Shown here piece after piece: positions 23,602 to 33,248 of a DNA stretch of 33,248 bases. Position 1 is the first letter of the stretch. The number at the start of each line of letters is the position of its first letter. Made by a program: the position numbers and the translations under genes. This stretch comes from Akkermansia muciniphila. Its GTDB lineage: Bacteria > Verrucomicrobiota > Verrucomicrobiia > Verrucomicrobiales > Akkermansiaceae. Below the pieces are notes generated by a model. That model ran no database searches. It was given only the letters and a program-made list of their open reading frames with translations, and was not told the origin of the DNA. The stretch lies in assembly GCA_945860285.1 (NCBI GenBank), contig CAMAQB010000038.1, positions 1 to 33,248 on the forward strand, in the 5' to 3' direction.

Positions 23602-26600
23602 ATGAAACAAACAGTCTTCCTTTGCACCCTGTTAACGCATCTCGTCCACGCCCAGGCACCGCGCGACAGTGTGCCGATTGATTCCGCCGAATGGCCGTCG
23701 AACTATCGTCTCCATGTGGAATTTTCCGCAGCGGCCAAAGCAACGATGCAGTTAACCCCGGAAGTGGCGCTGCCGCTGGCGGCGGCGAAAAGCCATGACA
23801 TCGCCATCGAGCATCCGGCCTCCGGAGCGGCGTTGTTGCGGGTGTGGAGCGATGGAAAACTCGTGCGCGGACCAGAGGAAATCAAAGGATTGCAAAGCCC
23901 GAAACAGGTCGCCACCAAGGACTATCCCGATGCCAAAGTGGATCTCGGTGCCGATTTCACCGCAGCAGTGACCTTCACCGCGGCGGGAGCGGGAACATTG
24001 TTTTCGCAGTCTGCGCCGAAAGGCCCCTGGTCCAGCGATGCGAAGGCCCTGTTCATTAGAGATGGCAAGCTGGTATATGACATCGGCTGGCTCGGCGAGA
24101 TGAGTGGCGGTGCGGCAGTCAACGACGGCAAAACGCATACCGCTGTGCTTAGTTGCCAAAAAGGCCATGCTCGGCTGTGGATTGACGGCACGATGTCCGC
24201 GGAAAAAGAGAACTTCACCAAACCAAAAGTGGCAGGTCACATCCTGAAGGTTGGTCGCGCCGCCAAAGGCTTTGCGGGTGATCTGGAAAAGGGAACCATT
24301 GGCCGACTCAAGATTTGGGCACGGGCGCTGCCCGATGACGAGATCGCATTGCTGTTCAAAAGCGATGGCAAGGGTGCCAACACGCCCGACTTCACCCATA
24401 TGGCCGATGGCGATTCTTCGCATCCCGGCATCAAACCGGATGGCGGCGCGACCATCAAAGCCGCCTGGGTTCAGTCGCTCGAACGCGGTGATCATGCGTC
24501 GATCGTGCAGGCCTGGAACCAACAAACCCTTGAGGTGGGCAAAAACATTTACAATACCAACTGTGTGATCTGCCATGGCACCAAGGACAAGGAAGGCTCG
24601 CTGCCGACCGCGCTACGTTTCGCCCAGGGCCAGTTCAAAAACGGCGGCGACCCCTACTCGATGTTCACTACCTTGACCAAAGGCTACGGACAAATGATCC
24701 CACAACCGCAGTATACGACGGCGCAGAAATACGCGGTGATCCAATACATTCGCGAAACATTTCTCGCCCCCCACAACCCCGGCCAGTTGGTCAAAGTGAC
24801 TCCTGAATATCTGGCCAACCTGCCGAAAGGCCTGGCCAAAGCGGAGGCCGAGGTCGAAGACAAATCACTGCCGCAATACCAGCGGATGGACCTCGGACCC
24901 GCGCTGTTCTGGACATACCAAATCGCCCCGGGCAATATCGCCCAGAAGGGCATCGCCATCCGCCTCGACGATGGTCCCGGCGGAGTCAGCAAAGGCCGGG
25001 CCTGGATGGTGTATGATCACGACACCATGCGCATGGCGGCGGCAACCACCGGAAAATTCGTTGACTGGAAAGGCATTGCCTTCGACGGCAGCCACGGCAC
25101 GCACACCAGTCTCACCGGCGAACCCCATTTCATCAATCCCGTCGGCCCCGGCTGGGCATCGCCCGAAGGATCGTGGGAAGACAGCCGGCCGCTGGGTCGC
25201 GACCAAAAACCCTACGGCCCCCTGCCCCGCAACTGGGCGCATTACGAGGGCCTCTACACCCAGGGCGAAAAAATGGTCATCGCCGCAACCGTTGGCGGTA
25301 CCATGGTATTGGAATCGCCCGACTGGATCGACTTCGCCAACACGCCGGTCTTCATCCGCACCTTCAATGTCGCGGCCAACGCAAAACCCCTGCTGCTACG
25401 GGTCGCGCCGGACAGCGTGAATGTCATCCTCCGCGGCGACGGCAAACTCGAAAAGGCCGGCGGCTTCTGGGTGGCATCAATCCCCGGCAAAGCCAAAACA
25501 CGGGTGTTCATTTCTAAGACCGATGCGAAAACCCTTGACTCCATCAGCCAATCCCATGCGGCCCCGCTATCCTTGGAGAAATTCACCAGAGGAGGTCCGC
25601 CGCGCTGGGCGCAGGAGGTCGGAACGACTTCGGTCGCCGGAGACAAAGGCGGGCCCTTCATCGCCGACACCTTTCCATTGCCGCTCGACAACCCATGGCA
25701 AAGCTGGCTGCGCCCCGGTGGATTTGATTTCACCCCCGACGGCAAAGGCGCGATCGTCGCCATGTGGAACGGCGATGTCTGGCGCGTCGATGGGATCATG
25801 GAGCCCGCCCCGGCTCCGCTGCGCTGGCGCAGAATCGCGGCCGGGCTCTTTCAACCGCTTGGCGTGAAATTCCGAGGCCAGGAGCTGTTCATCACCTGCC
25901 GCAACCAGCTGGCTCGATTGAAGGACCTCAACGGCGACGGCGAAATCGACTACATCGACAGTTTCAACAACGACCACCAGGTGACCGAGCATTTCCATGA
26001 ATTCGCGATGGGATTGCAATGCGATGCGGCGGGCAATTTCTACTATGCCAAGTCGGCTCGCCATGCGCTCGACTGCGTGGTGCCCCATCACGGCACCCTG
26101 CTGCGGGTCAGTGCCGATGGAAAAACCACCGACATTCTCGCCACCGGATTCCGCGCCGCGAACGGTGTTTGCCTCAACGACGACGGCACGTTTTTCGTCA
26201 CCGACCAGGAAGGCCATTGGACACCGAAAAACCGCATCAACCGCGTAAAGCCCGGTGGATTTTACGGCAACATGTTCGGCTACAGCAACGTCACCGATTC
26301 CTCCGACTCGGCGATGCAGCAGCCGATGGTGTGGATCACCAATAACAAGGACCGCAGCCCCGCCGAGTTGCTCTGGGTGCCGAAGAACGCGTGGGGCACG
26401 CTGGGCGGGTCCTTGCTCAACATCAGCTACGGCACCGGCCGTGCGTTCATCGTGCCTAACGAAGAAATCGGCGGCCAGTGGCAGGGGGCTGTTTGCGAAC
26501 TGCCTATGCCCGCATTCAAGACCGGCATCATGCGCGGACATTTCGCCGCCGACGGTTCCTTCTACACGTCCGGCATGTTCGCCTGGGCGGGCAATGCCTC

Positions 26601-26976
26601 TGACCCGGGCGGCTTCCACCGGATCATCCGCAGCAAATCACCCGCATATCTGCCCAAGGAAATCCATGCGCTCAAAGGCGCCTTGAAGTTGGTTTTCTCC
26701 GAGCCTGTTGATCCTGCCTCGATACAAACCGGCGCGTTTACCTGCACGGTGTGGTCGCTCAAACGCAGCGCCAATTATGGTTCCAACCACGTGCAGGAAC
26801 ATGTGATCCCCGTCACCGCAGCCAAAATTGAAAAGGACGCTCGAACGATGACTCTAACAATTCCTCAGCTCGCACCCACGCAATGTTATGAACTGAAGGT
26901 CAATCTCAAAGCACCGGACGGCACTGCCATCGAGCGCTCGATTCACGGCACCATTCATCAATTGGGCGAAGACTGA
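23602..26976 (+). CDS. Exported LamG / cytochrome c / DUF6797-like multidomain protein
   Basis: A 1124-residue exported protein. After the signal peptide (MKQTVFLCTLLTHLVHAQ) comes a LamG/concanavalin-like sandwich (to about 270, LFSQSAPKG, HARLWIDGTMSA, GRLKIWARALPDDEIA). A c-type cytochrome domain with CVICHG (Cys321, Cys324, His325) and a probable axial Met365 (GYGQMIP) follows. Next is a large domain of DUF6797 type (from about 430), and finally a glucose/sorbosone-dehydrogenase-like beta-propeller (GGFDFTPDGKGAIVAMWNGDVWRVDG, LKDLNGDGEIDY, GVCLNDDGTFFVTDQEGHWTP). Such proteins are abundant in Planctomycetes and Verrucomicrobia and are thought to oxidise sugars or alcohols, passing electrons to the heme; the substrate is unknown. 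It follows batD-E by 89 bp and may be separately expressed. ATG 23602 gives the signal peptide. Confidence 0.85.
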   Translation: MKQTVFLCTLLTHLVHAQAPRDSVPIDSAEWPSNYRLHVEFSAAAKATMQLTPEVALPLAAAKSHDIAIEHPASGAALLRVWSDGKLVRGPEEIKGLQSPKQVATKDYPDAKVDLGADFTAAVTFTAAGAGTLFSQSAPKGPWSSDAKALFIRDGKLVYDIGWLGEMSGGAAVNDGKTHTAVLSCQKGHARLWIDGTMSAEKENFTKPKVAGHILKVGRAAKGFAGDLEKGTIGRLKIWARALPDDEIALLFKSDGKGANTPDFTHMADGDSSHPGIKPDGGATIKAAWVQSLERGDHASIVQAWNQQTLEVGKNIYNTNCVICHGTKDKEGSLPTALRFAQGQFKNGGDPYSMFTTLTKGYGQMIPQPQYTTAQKYAVIQYIRETFLAPHNPGQLVKVTPEYLANLPKGLAKAEAEVEDKSLPQYQRMDLGPALFWTYQIAPGNIAQKGIAIRLDDGPGGVSKGRAWMVYDHDTMRMAAATTGKFVDWKGIAFDGSHGTHTSLTGEPHFINPVGPGWASPEGSWEDSRPLGRDQKPYGPLPRNWAHYEGLYTQGEKMVIAATVGGTMVLESPDWIDFANTPVFIRTFNVAANAKPLLLRVAPDSVNVILRGDGKLEKAGGFWVASIPGKAKTRVFISKTDAKTLDSISQSHAAPLSLEKFTRGGPPRWAQEVGTTSVAGDKGGPFIADTFPLPLDNPWQSWLRPGGFDFTPDGKGAIVAMWNGDVWRVDGIMEPAPAPLRWRRIAAGLFQPLGVKFRGQELFITCRNQLARLKDLNGDGEIDYIDSFNNDHQVTEHFHEFAMGLQCDAAGNFYYAKSARHALDCVVPHHGTLLRVSADGKTTDILATGFRAANGVCLNDDGTFFVTDQEGHWTPKNRINRVKPGGFYGNMFGYSNVTDSSDSAMQQPMVWITNNKDRSPAELLWVPKNAWGTLGGSLLNISYGTGRAFIVPNEEIGGQWQGAVCELPMPAFKTGIMRGHFAADGSFYTSGMFAWAGNASDPGGFHRIIRSKSPAYLPKEIHALKGALKLVFSEPVDPASIQTGAFTCTVWSLKRSANYGSNHVQEHVIPVTAAKIEKDARTMTLTIPQLAPTQCYELKVNLKAPDGTAIERSIHGTIHQLGED

Positions 26977-26988
26977 CGATTGACGCGT

Positions 26989-27609
26989 TCAGCGGATGAA
27001 ATAACTGAGGTTTTCCAGTTCCGATGCGAGATCGACGTTGTTGACAACGATCTCCTTCGGAACCTCCAGCACGGCGGGCGAGAAATTCAGAACCCCTTGA
27101 ATGCCCGCTCTCACCAACCGGTTGACGATGCCCTGGGCGAATTCAGCAGGAACACAGAGGATAGCCAGACGAACCAGGTTTTCCGATAGGAAATTCTCCA
27201 TTTCCTCGTCAAGAAACAACGGCACGTTCACCCCCCGGGTGCGAGCGGCCGCAGGGTCGGCATCAAATGCGGCAATCACCTCGAAACCTTCCTTTTGAAA
27301 ACCTTGGTAGCGCAGCAGCGCCGAGCCGAGATTGCCCGCACCGATGAGGATCACCGGTTGCAGTTTTTCCTGACGCAACGAATCGCGCAGTGCCGCCGCA
27401 AGTGTCTCCACCGGGTAGCCAAGCCCGCGAGTGCCCCACTGACCAAGGTAGGCGATGTCCTTGCGAAGTTGCGAGGAATTCACGCCCGCAGCCTTGGCGA
27501 GCGTGCCGGAACTCACGGTGACGATTCCATTGTCCGCCAGGCGCTGCAGGCAGCGGTGGTAGGTGGAAAGGCGGTAAATTACCTTCTTCGGAATCGCGCC
27601 TTTTTCCAT
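26989..27609 (-). CDS. rex: Redox-sensing transcriptional repressor Rex
   Basis: Rex is a dimeric repressor that binds DNA until a high NADH/NAD+ ratio releases it, controlling fermentation and respiration genes. The 206 residues include the N-terminal winged helix (VIYRLSTYHRCLQRLADNG, TLAKAAGVNSSQLRKDIAYL, and GTRGLGY after it) and a Rossmann NAD(H) domain beginning VILIGAGNLGSALL, with the C-terminal swap helix ELENLSYFIR. Length and motifs are typical. The gene follows rpoD on the same strand after 32 bp, which suggests cotranscription with the sigma factor. It converges with the heme-protein gene, only 12 bp apart, with no visible terminator. No canonical Rex operator was found in the intergenic sequence by eye. 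Confidence 0.95.
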   Translation of the reverse strand: MEKGAIPKKVIYRLSTYHRCLQRLADNGIVTVSSGTLAKAAGVNSSQLRKDIAYLGQWGTRGLGYPVETLAAALRDSLRQEKLQPVILIGAGNLGSALLRYQGFQKEGFEVIAAFDADPAAARTRGVNVPLFLDEEMENFLSENLVRLAILCVPAEFAQGIVNRLVRAGIQGVLNFSPAVLEVPKEIVVNNVDLASELENLSYFIR

Positions 27610-27641
27610 GTTCCGGGGTGGGATGTTGAATCGGGACCTGC

Positions 27642-29669
<2,028 letters not shown>

Positions 29670-29766
29670 ATGTATGTTCAGTCCTGTCGATGCAATAATG
29701 AGGCGAAAATTTGACAACAATCCACCTATTCTCGGGGCCTGCCAAAACGGCAAGCGGGCGCACGGT

Positions 29767-29880
29767 ATGAATGAAAATGCCAGCAGTCAAGAAAAGAATG
29801 CAGAAAATGAAGGCTTGCCGGACCTGAAATTCATTACGCGCCAGCATGAGACAGCGGTCCCGCACTTGAAACAGGCTTGA
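29767..29880 (+). CDS. Short ORF preceding ptsI (doubtful)
   Basis: A 37-residue open frame beginning [16 protein letters not shown] and ending [11 protein letters not shown], located between rpoD and ptsI on the ptsI strand. Its TGA stop (29878-29880) overlaps a TTG (29877) from which the ptsI frame is also open, giving a possible coupled start. There is no ribosome-binding site and no family. Peptides of this size appear by chance, and the stretch must also carry the divergent rpoD and ptsI promoters, so I consider a leader or a non-coding reading equally possible. Confidence 0.25.
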   Translation: MNENASSQEKNAENEGLPDLKFITRQHETAVPHLKQA

Positions 29881-29915
29881 CACAGCAATGTTGCAGCCAA
29901 CAAGCTGTTTGGGCA

Positions 29916-31691
29916 ATGCCTTCCCATCCGCCTCATGCCGAGACCATCATCCAAGGCATTCCTGTGTCGCCCGGTATCGCCATCGCACCCATCCATGTGA
30001 CGGCAAGGGGTTTCTCGGCCCCGGAGGTCTATGAGGTCGCCGAGGCAAACCTGCCTTCCGAACACCAGCGCTTCGCCGATGCCGTGAGCAAAGCCAAAGC
30101 GGAACTGGCTGAAATCCAACAGCGGCTTGCCGATTTGTCGTCGGACGAAGAGGCGCGGATCTTCGAGGCCCACATCATGGTGCTCGAGGACGACGCGCTG
30201 CTCAAACGCGTGCATCTCGCCATCGACGAACGCGGCCAGAACGCGGAATACGCATTCTATGCTGTGATGCAGAATTTCCTTGAAGCGATGCGCCGCATCC
30301 CCGACCCGTATTTGCGGGAGCGCACATCGGACTTCGAGGATGTCTGCGAACGCGTGCTCGATTCCTTCGAGTCGAGCCACACGCGCAAAACCGCCCGACC
30401 GGAAGACCGCCACATCCTGGTCGCCTATGACCTGAGCCCCTCCGATGCCGCCACCATGGATCGCTCGCTGGTTTTGGGCTTTGCCACGGAAATGGGCAGC
30501 GTGAACTCCCACACCGCGATCATCGCCCGCTCGCTCGGCCTTCCCGCGATCGTTGGTCTGGAGGAGGAGGCTGTCATCGACATCACCGCATTGACTCCGG
30601 CAATCCTCGATGGCTACTCCGGCAAACTGATCCTTCATCCGACCGAAGCCACGCTTGCCACCTATCGGCTGATCGAACAAAAAAAGCAGCGCGCGCGCAC
30701 GGCGCTCGACGCACTGCGCAATGCGGAGTCGGTCACCCGCGACGGACGTGCGATCACTCTCTCGGCGAACATCGGCCTGCTCGAAGAACTGCCCGCAGTG
30801 AAAAAATCCGGCGCCACCGGGATCGGCCTCTATCGGACCGAATTTCTTCTGCTCAACGAAGAACAAGACGCGATCCCCGATGAAACGGCGCAAACAACAG
30901 CCTACACAGAAATCGCCCGGGCTGTGGCTCCGCATCCGTTGATCATCCGCACGCTCGATGCCGGTGGTGACAAACTCCCCGCCGAACCGCTCAGCGAACC
31001 CGAGCCGAATCCCTATCTCGGCTGGCGCGGCATCCGCGTCTCGCTCGACCGACCGGAAATTTTCAAACCACAACTTCGCGCCGCATTGCGGGCCTCGGCG
31101 CATGGCAAAGTCGCACTGATGTTTCCCCTGGTCTCCGGCCTCACTGAAGTGCGCCGTGCCAAAAACATTCTGCGCGAATGCATGGAGGAACTGAGCGCGG
31201 CGAACATTCCCTTCGACGCCAATCTGCATATTGGCGCGATGATTGAAGTTCCCTCCGCCGCGATGATCGCCGACATCCTCGCGAAGGAAGTGGACTTTTT
31301 CTCGATCGGCACCAATGACCTGATCCAATACACCCTCGCGGTGGACCGGGTAAACCCCTATGTCGCCGATCTTTACCGCACCACCCATCCATCCGTAATA
31401 CGACTGATCCACCGGGTCGTCAATGCAGGCGCGCAAGAGGGCATCTGGACCGGGGTCTGCGGTGAGATGGCCGGCGACATCCGGCTCACTCCTTTGCTCA
31501 TCGGTCTCGATGTCGAGGAACTCTCGGTCGGCCCCCAGCAGGTTCCCAGTATTCGCAAGGCCATCCGCTCGCTTTCCCATGCCGAATGCTCGGCCATGGC
31601 CGATGATGCGATGAAGGCCCCATTGAGCGCCGACATATTGAAAATGACGGATGATCTCGCGAAGAAGTATTACGCCGATCTGTTTGAATGA
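29916..31691 (+). CDS. ptsI: Phosphoenolpyruvate-protein phosphotransferase (PTS enzyme I)
   Basis: Enzyme I transfers the phosphate of phosphoenolpyruvate to HPr, feeding the sugar or regulatory PTS. The 591 residues carry the start block QGIPVSPGIAIAP, an HPr-binding helical part, and the phosphorylated-His loop GSVNSHTAIIARSLGLPAIV (His199). The C-terminal PEP-binding TIM barrel shows GIGLYRTEFLLL, LIIRTLDAGGDK, IEVPSAA, FSIGTNDLIQYTLAVDR and GVCGEMAGD (the conserved catalytic Cys). ATG 29916 is favoured; TTG 29877 would add 13 residues. HPr and EII components are not in the window, so a regulatory (nitrogen/carbon-sensing) PTS is possible. The protease gene follows after 22 bp. Confidence 0.95.
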   Translation: MPSHPPHAETIIQGIPVSPGIAIAPIHVTARGFSAPEVYEVAEANLPSEHQRFADAVSKAKAELAEIQQRLADLSSDEEARIFEAHIMVLEDDALLKRVHLAIDERGQNAEYAFYAVMQNFLEAMRRIPDPYLRERTSDFEDVCERVLDSFESSHTRKTARPEDRHILVAYDLSPSDAATMDRSLVLGFATEMGSVNSHTAIIARSLGLPAIVGLEEEAVIDITALTPAILDGYSGKLILHPTEATLATYRLIEQKKQRARTALDALRNAESVTRDGRAITLSANIGLLEELPAVKKSGATGIGLYRTEFLLLNEEQDAIPDETAQTTAYTEIARAVAPHPLIIRTLDAGGDKLPAEPLSEPEPNPYLGWRGIRVSLDRPEIFKPQLRAALRASAHGKVALMFPLVSGLTEVRRAKNILRECMEELSAANIPFDANLHIGAMIEVPSAAMIADILAKEVDFFSIGTNDLIQYTLAVDRVNPYVADLYRTTHPSVIRLIHRVVNAGAQEGIWTGVCGEMAGDIRLTPLLIGLDVEELSVGPQQVPSIRKAIRSLSHAECSAMADDAMKAPLSADILKMTDDLAKKYYADLFE

Positions 31692-31713
31692 AATCTAACA
31701 ATTCTCTCTGTCC

Positions 31714-32940
31714 ATGAAACGATTGTTGATCCTGATGTTGCCCGCTCTGCTTCAAGCGGAACCAGACCCAAAGATCAAAATTCCGCCCGATTCCGATGAA
31801 GCCGCGTATCCGGCGATCGAGCGATTCATCCAGGTCATGGAAACCATCCGCACCCGGCACCCCGATGTGGACAGGCTGACCTACGACCGACTGGTCAATC
31901 ACGCGCTGGAGGGAATGCTATCCTCGCTCGATCCCCATTCCTCCTACATTCATCCCGAAATGGCTGCGGCGATGAAAGCCCACGGCGAGACGGACCCGTT
32001 CATTGCCTCGCTCGGTTTGACCGTGGGTCTGCGCGACAGCGGCCCTTACGTCGCCGCAGTCACGGCAAACGGGCCTTCCGACCAGGCGAAGTTGTTAGCC
32101 AACTCGAGCATCATCCGCATCGACGGCAAGGAGGTCGCGAACATTGCGCTTCCTGAACTCACCCAATTGCTCAACCAACCAGCAGGGAAAGTGACAACCA
32201 TCATGGTGAAATCGCCCGTTGAGCCAAAACCTTTAGAGGTAAAATTAATCCATCAGGAAGTCTCCTACAAAGCCCTGACCCATGCGGAAGCTCTGGCCGG
32301 TCACCCGCAGACCGGTTACCTGCGGCTGGAGCAGTTCTCCTCGTCCTGTGCGACCGAAGTCGAAGCCGCATTGGACGAACTCGAGGACAAGGGCATGAAT
32401 TCCTTGATTCTCGACCTGCGCGGCAACCCCGGCGGCGACCTCAATGCCACGGTGCAATTGCTGGGCCTGTTTGTGCCGGTCAAAACCGAGGTGGTCAGCG
32501 TGCATACCCGCGATACCCGCGAATGGGAACACTTGTTCACTGCCGATAAAAAACGCCGCGAGCGGAATTACCATATCGCAGTGTTGATCGACCGCATGTC
32601 CGCCTCGGCATCGGAACTGACCGCAGGCTGCCTGCAGGATCTGAAGCGCGCCACTGTCATCGGCGAGCTTTCTTATGGAAAAGGTTCGGTGCAGAACATT
32701 ATCCCGATGAACAACGGCACCGCCCTGCGACTGACCATCGCCACTTATCACACCCCATCGGGCCGCACCCCGCACGGTGTCGGCATTACCCCGGATCATG
32801 CTATCGCCTTCACGGACCTGGACCGCGGGAATTTCCCACTGAGCCTGATTGCAAAAACACTGCCCGCTGAAAAACAGAAGGCGCTAACGCAATGGCAAGA
32901 CCCTGCCATAGCCAAAGCAATCGAAGTTCTCAGCAAATAG
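31714..32940 (+). CDS. S41-family C-terminal processing protease (CtpA-like)
   Basis: Exported serine protease of the tail-specific/CtpA type, which trims or degrades periplasmic proteins from their C-termini. The 408 residues have a signal peptide (MKRLLILMLPALLQA), an N-terminal helical domain (SLDPHSSYIHPEM), a PDZ-like domain (about 95-185; SLGLTVGLRDSG, SSIIRIDGKEV) and the S41 core. The catalytic dyad can be placed by the Tsp pattern: RMSASASELTAG with Ser298, and SYGKGSVQ with Lys323, 25 residues apart as in Tsp. LDLRGNPGGDLNATV supplies the oxyanion/strand motif. It lies 22 bp after ptsI and may be cotranscribed with it, though that pairing is not obviously functional. Confidence 0.93.
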   Translation: MKRLLILMLPALLQAEPDPKIKIPPDSDEAAYPAIERFIQVMETIRTRHPDVDRLTYDRLVNHALEGMLSSLDPHSSYIHPEMAAAMKAHGETDPFIASLGLTVGLRDSGPYVAAVTANGPSDQAKLLANSSIIRIDGKEVANIALPELTQLLNQPAGKVTTIMVKSPVEPKPLEVKLIHQEVSYKALTHAEALAGHPQTGYLRLEQFSSSCATEVEAALDELEDKGMNSLILDLRGNPGGDLNATVQLLGLFVPVKTEVVSVHTRDTREWEHLFTADKKRRERNYHIAVLIDRMSASASELTAGCLQDLKRATVIGELSYGKGSVQNIIPMNNGTALRLTIATYHTPSGRTPHGVGITPDHAIAFTDLDRGNFPLSLIAKTLPAEKQKALTQWQDPAIAKAIEVLSK

Positions 32941-33017
32941 GATCAACGCATTTGATAAAGGACTTTTCTGAAATTCCCTTCTCATCTGTTGGAATCAGAA
33001 ATCACCCCATCTACGCT
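32941..33017. other. Short intergenic region after the protease gene
   Basis: The sequence between the protease stop and the signal-peptide ORF shows no convincing terminator hairpin or promoter. It is AT-rich, in contrast to the GC-rich coding DNA on its left. Confidence 0.4.
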
Positions 33018-33248
33018 GTGAGATTACTACTATTCCTCATCTTGATCGCCGTGCCTTCCGTGCAAGCGATGCTGCCGCCAGAGCCTTAGGGCACATATCA
33101 ACCTAGAAACCGCAGTTACAACGCTAAAATAGGCTCAAATGCGATTGATTTCGTCTTCAAACCATTGATGCAGCGTTACCAGCATGCAAAATTACATTTT
33201 TGCCATGTTTTCACCCATCAGGTGAAACGAAAAACGAATCGTATTTCC
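33018..33248 (+). pseudogene. Signal-peptide ORF interrupted by in-frame TAG (runs off window)
   Basis: From GTG 33018 the frame gives a textbook signal peptide, (M)RLLLFLILIAVPSVQA, then MLPPEP and a TAG at 33087-33089. After the stop the same frame stays open to the window edge for 53 codons (GTYQPRNRSYNAKIGSNAID and on). A single CAG-to-TAG change would restore a longer exported protein. No upstream ATG fits better: the 32892 start belongs to an overlapping antisense-like reading of the protease gene's 3' end. It could instead be a real 23-residue peptide or chance. The region is noticeably more AT-rich than the rest of the window. Confidence 0.35.

Noticed and set aside
25567-26619. 350-residue minus-strand ORF in the heme-protein gene
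   Set aside because: Shadow of the beta-propeller coding sequence.
29711-29740. TTGACA -35 box before ptsI
   Set aside because: The -35 is perfect but no -10-like hexamer lies 15-19 bp downstream.
29787-31580. 597-residue minus-strand ORF across ptsI
   Set aside because: Antisense of enzyme I with its conserved motifs on the other strand; no domain of its own.

Overview
The window is one chromosomal stretch of a moderately GC-rich bacterium, most likely a member of Verrucomicrobiota. This is an inference from gene content and style. The supporting features are a multidomain LamG/cytochrome c/DUF6797-type protein, secreted proteins with Verrucomicrobia-style C-terminal tails ('..AAFFRV..', '..GFFRAIPFG..'), a Bat aerotolerance operon with fused genes, a short ferredoxin beside dciA/folB, HemQ, Rex and a long sigma-70 factor. 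Clear Shine-Dalgarno sequences are rare, so several starts were chosen by family alignment and spacing. I found no rRNA, tRNA or CRISPR array, and no intact transposase or integrase.

Layout. Positions 1-4541 hold the tail of an unknown gene, a short 21-bp tandem repeat, pyruvate carboxylase (pyc) and a membrane-anchored methyltransferase. Positions 4542-6317 are an accessory patch rich in toxin-antitoxin material: a broken C-terminal exported-protein tail, a VapC C-terminal remnant, an intact AbiEii-like nucleotidyltransferase with a small partner gene, and a VapB-like gene followed by a VapC reduced to its first 26 residues. Positions 6578-9466 (minus strand) hold three genes: a glycine-rich exported protein, an exported protein with seven [S/T]REvSvfN repeats, and a protein with a fibronectin-like end. 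Upstream of them (9559-9784) lies an array of eleven 21-22 bp units, each centred on a near-palindrome of the AACCGYGYGGTT type.

Positions 10104-15510 are housekeeping: tlyA; a TPR protein; a minus-strand operon of ferredoxin, dciA-like, HAD phosphatase and folB; and a membrane protein followed by hemQ. Positions 15614-23512 are a six-gene Bat/MoxR operon (MoxR, DUF58, DUF4381-like, BatA, BatB-BatC fusion, BatD-BatE fusion), followed by the large heme protein (23602-26976). Positions 26989-29669 (minus) are rpoD and rex. Positions 29916-32940 are PTS enzyme I and a C-terminal-processing protease. The right edge (33018-33248) holds a signal-peptide ORF interrupted by an in-frame TAG.

How they fit. 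Pyc, Rex and enzyme I point to control of central carbon and redox state. The Bat operon, HemQ and the heme protein belong to cell-envelope and heme/redox functions. The regions that best repay a closer look are the palindrome array together with the repeat-protein cluster beside it, and the toxin-antitoxin patch. I did not find a system that I can claim with confidence is undescribed.
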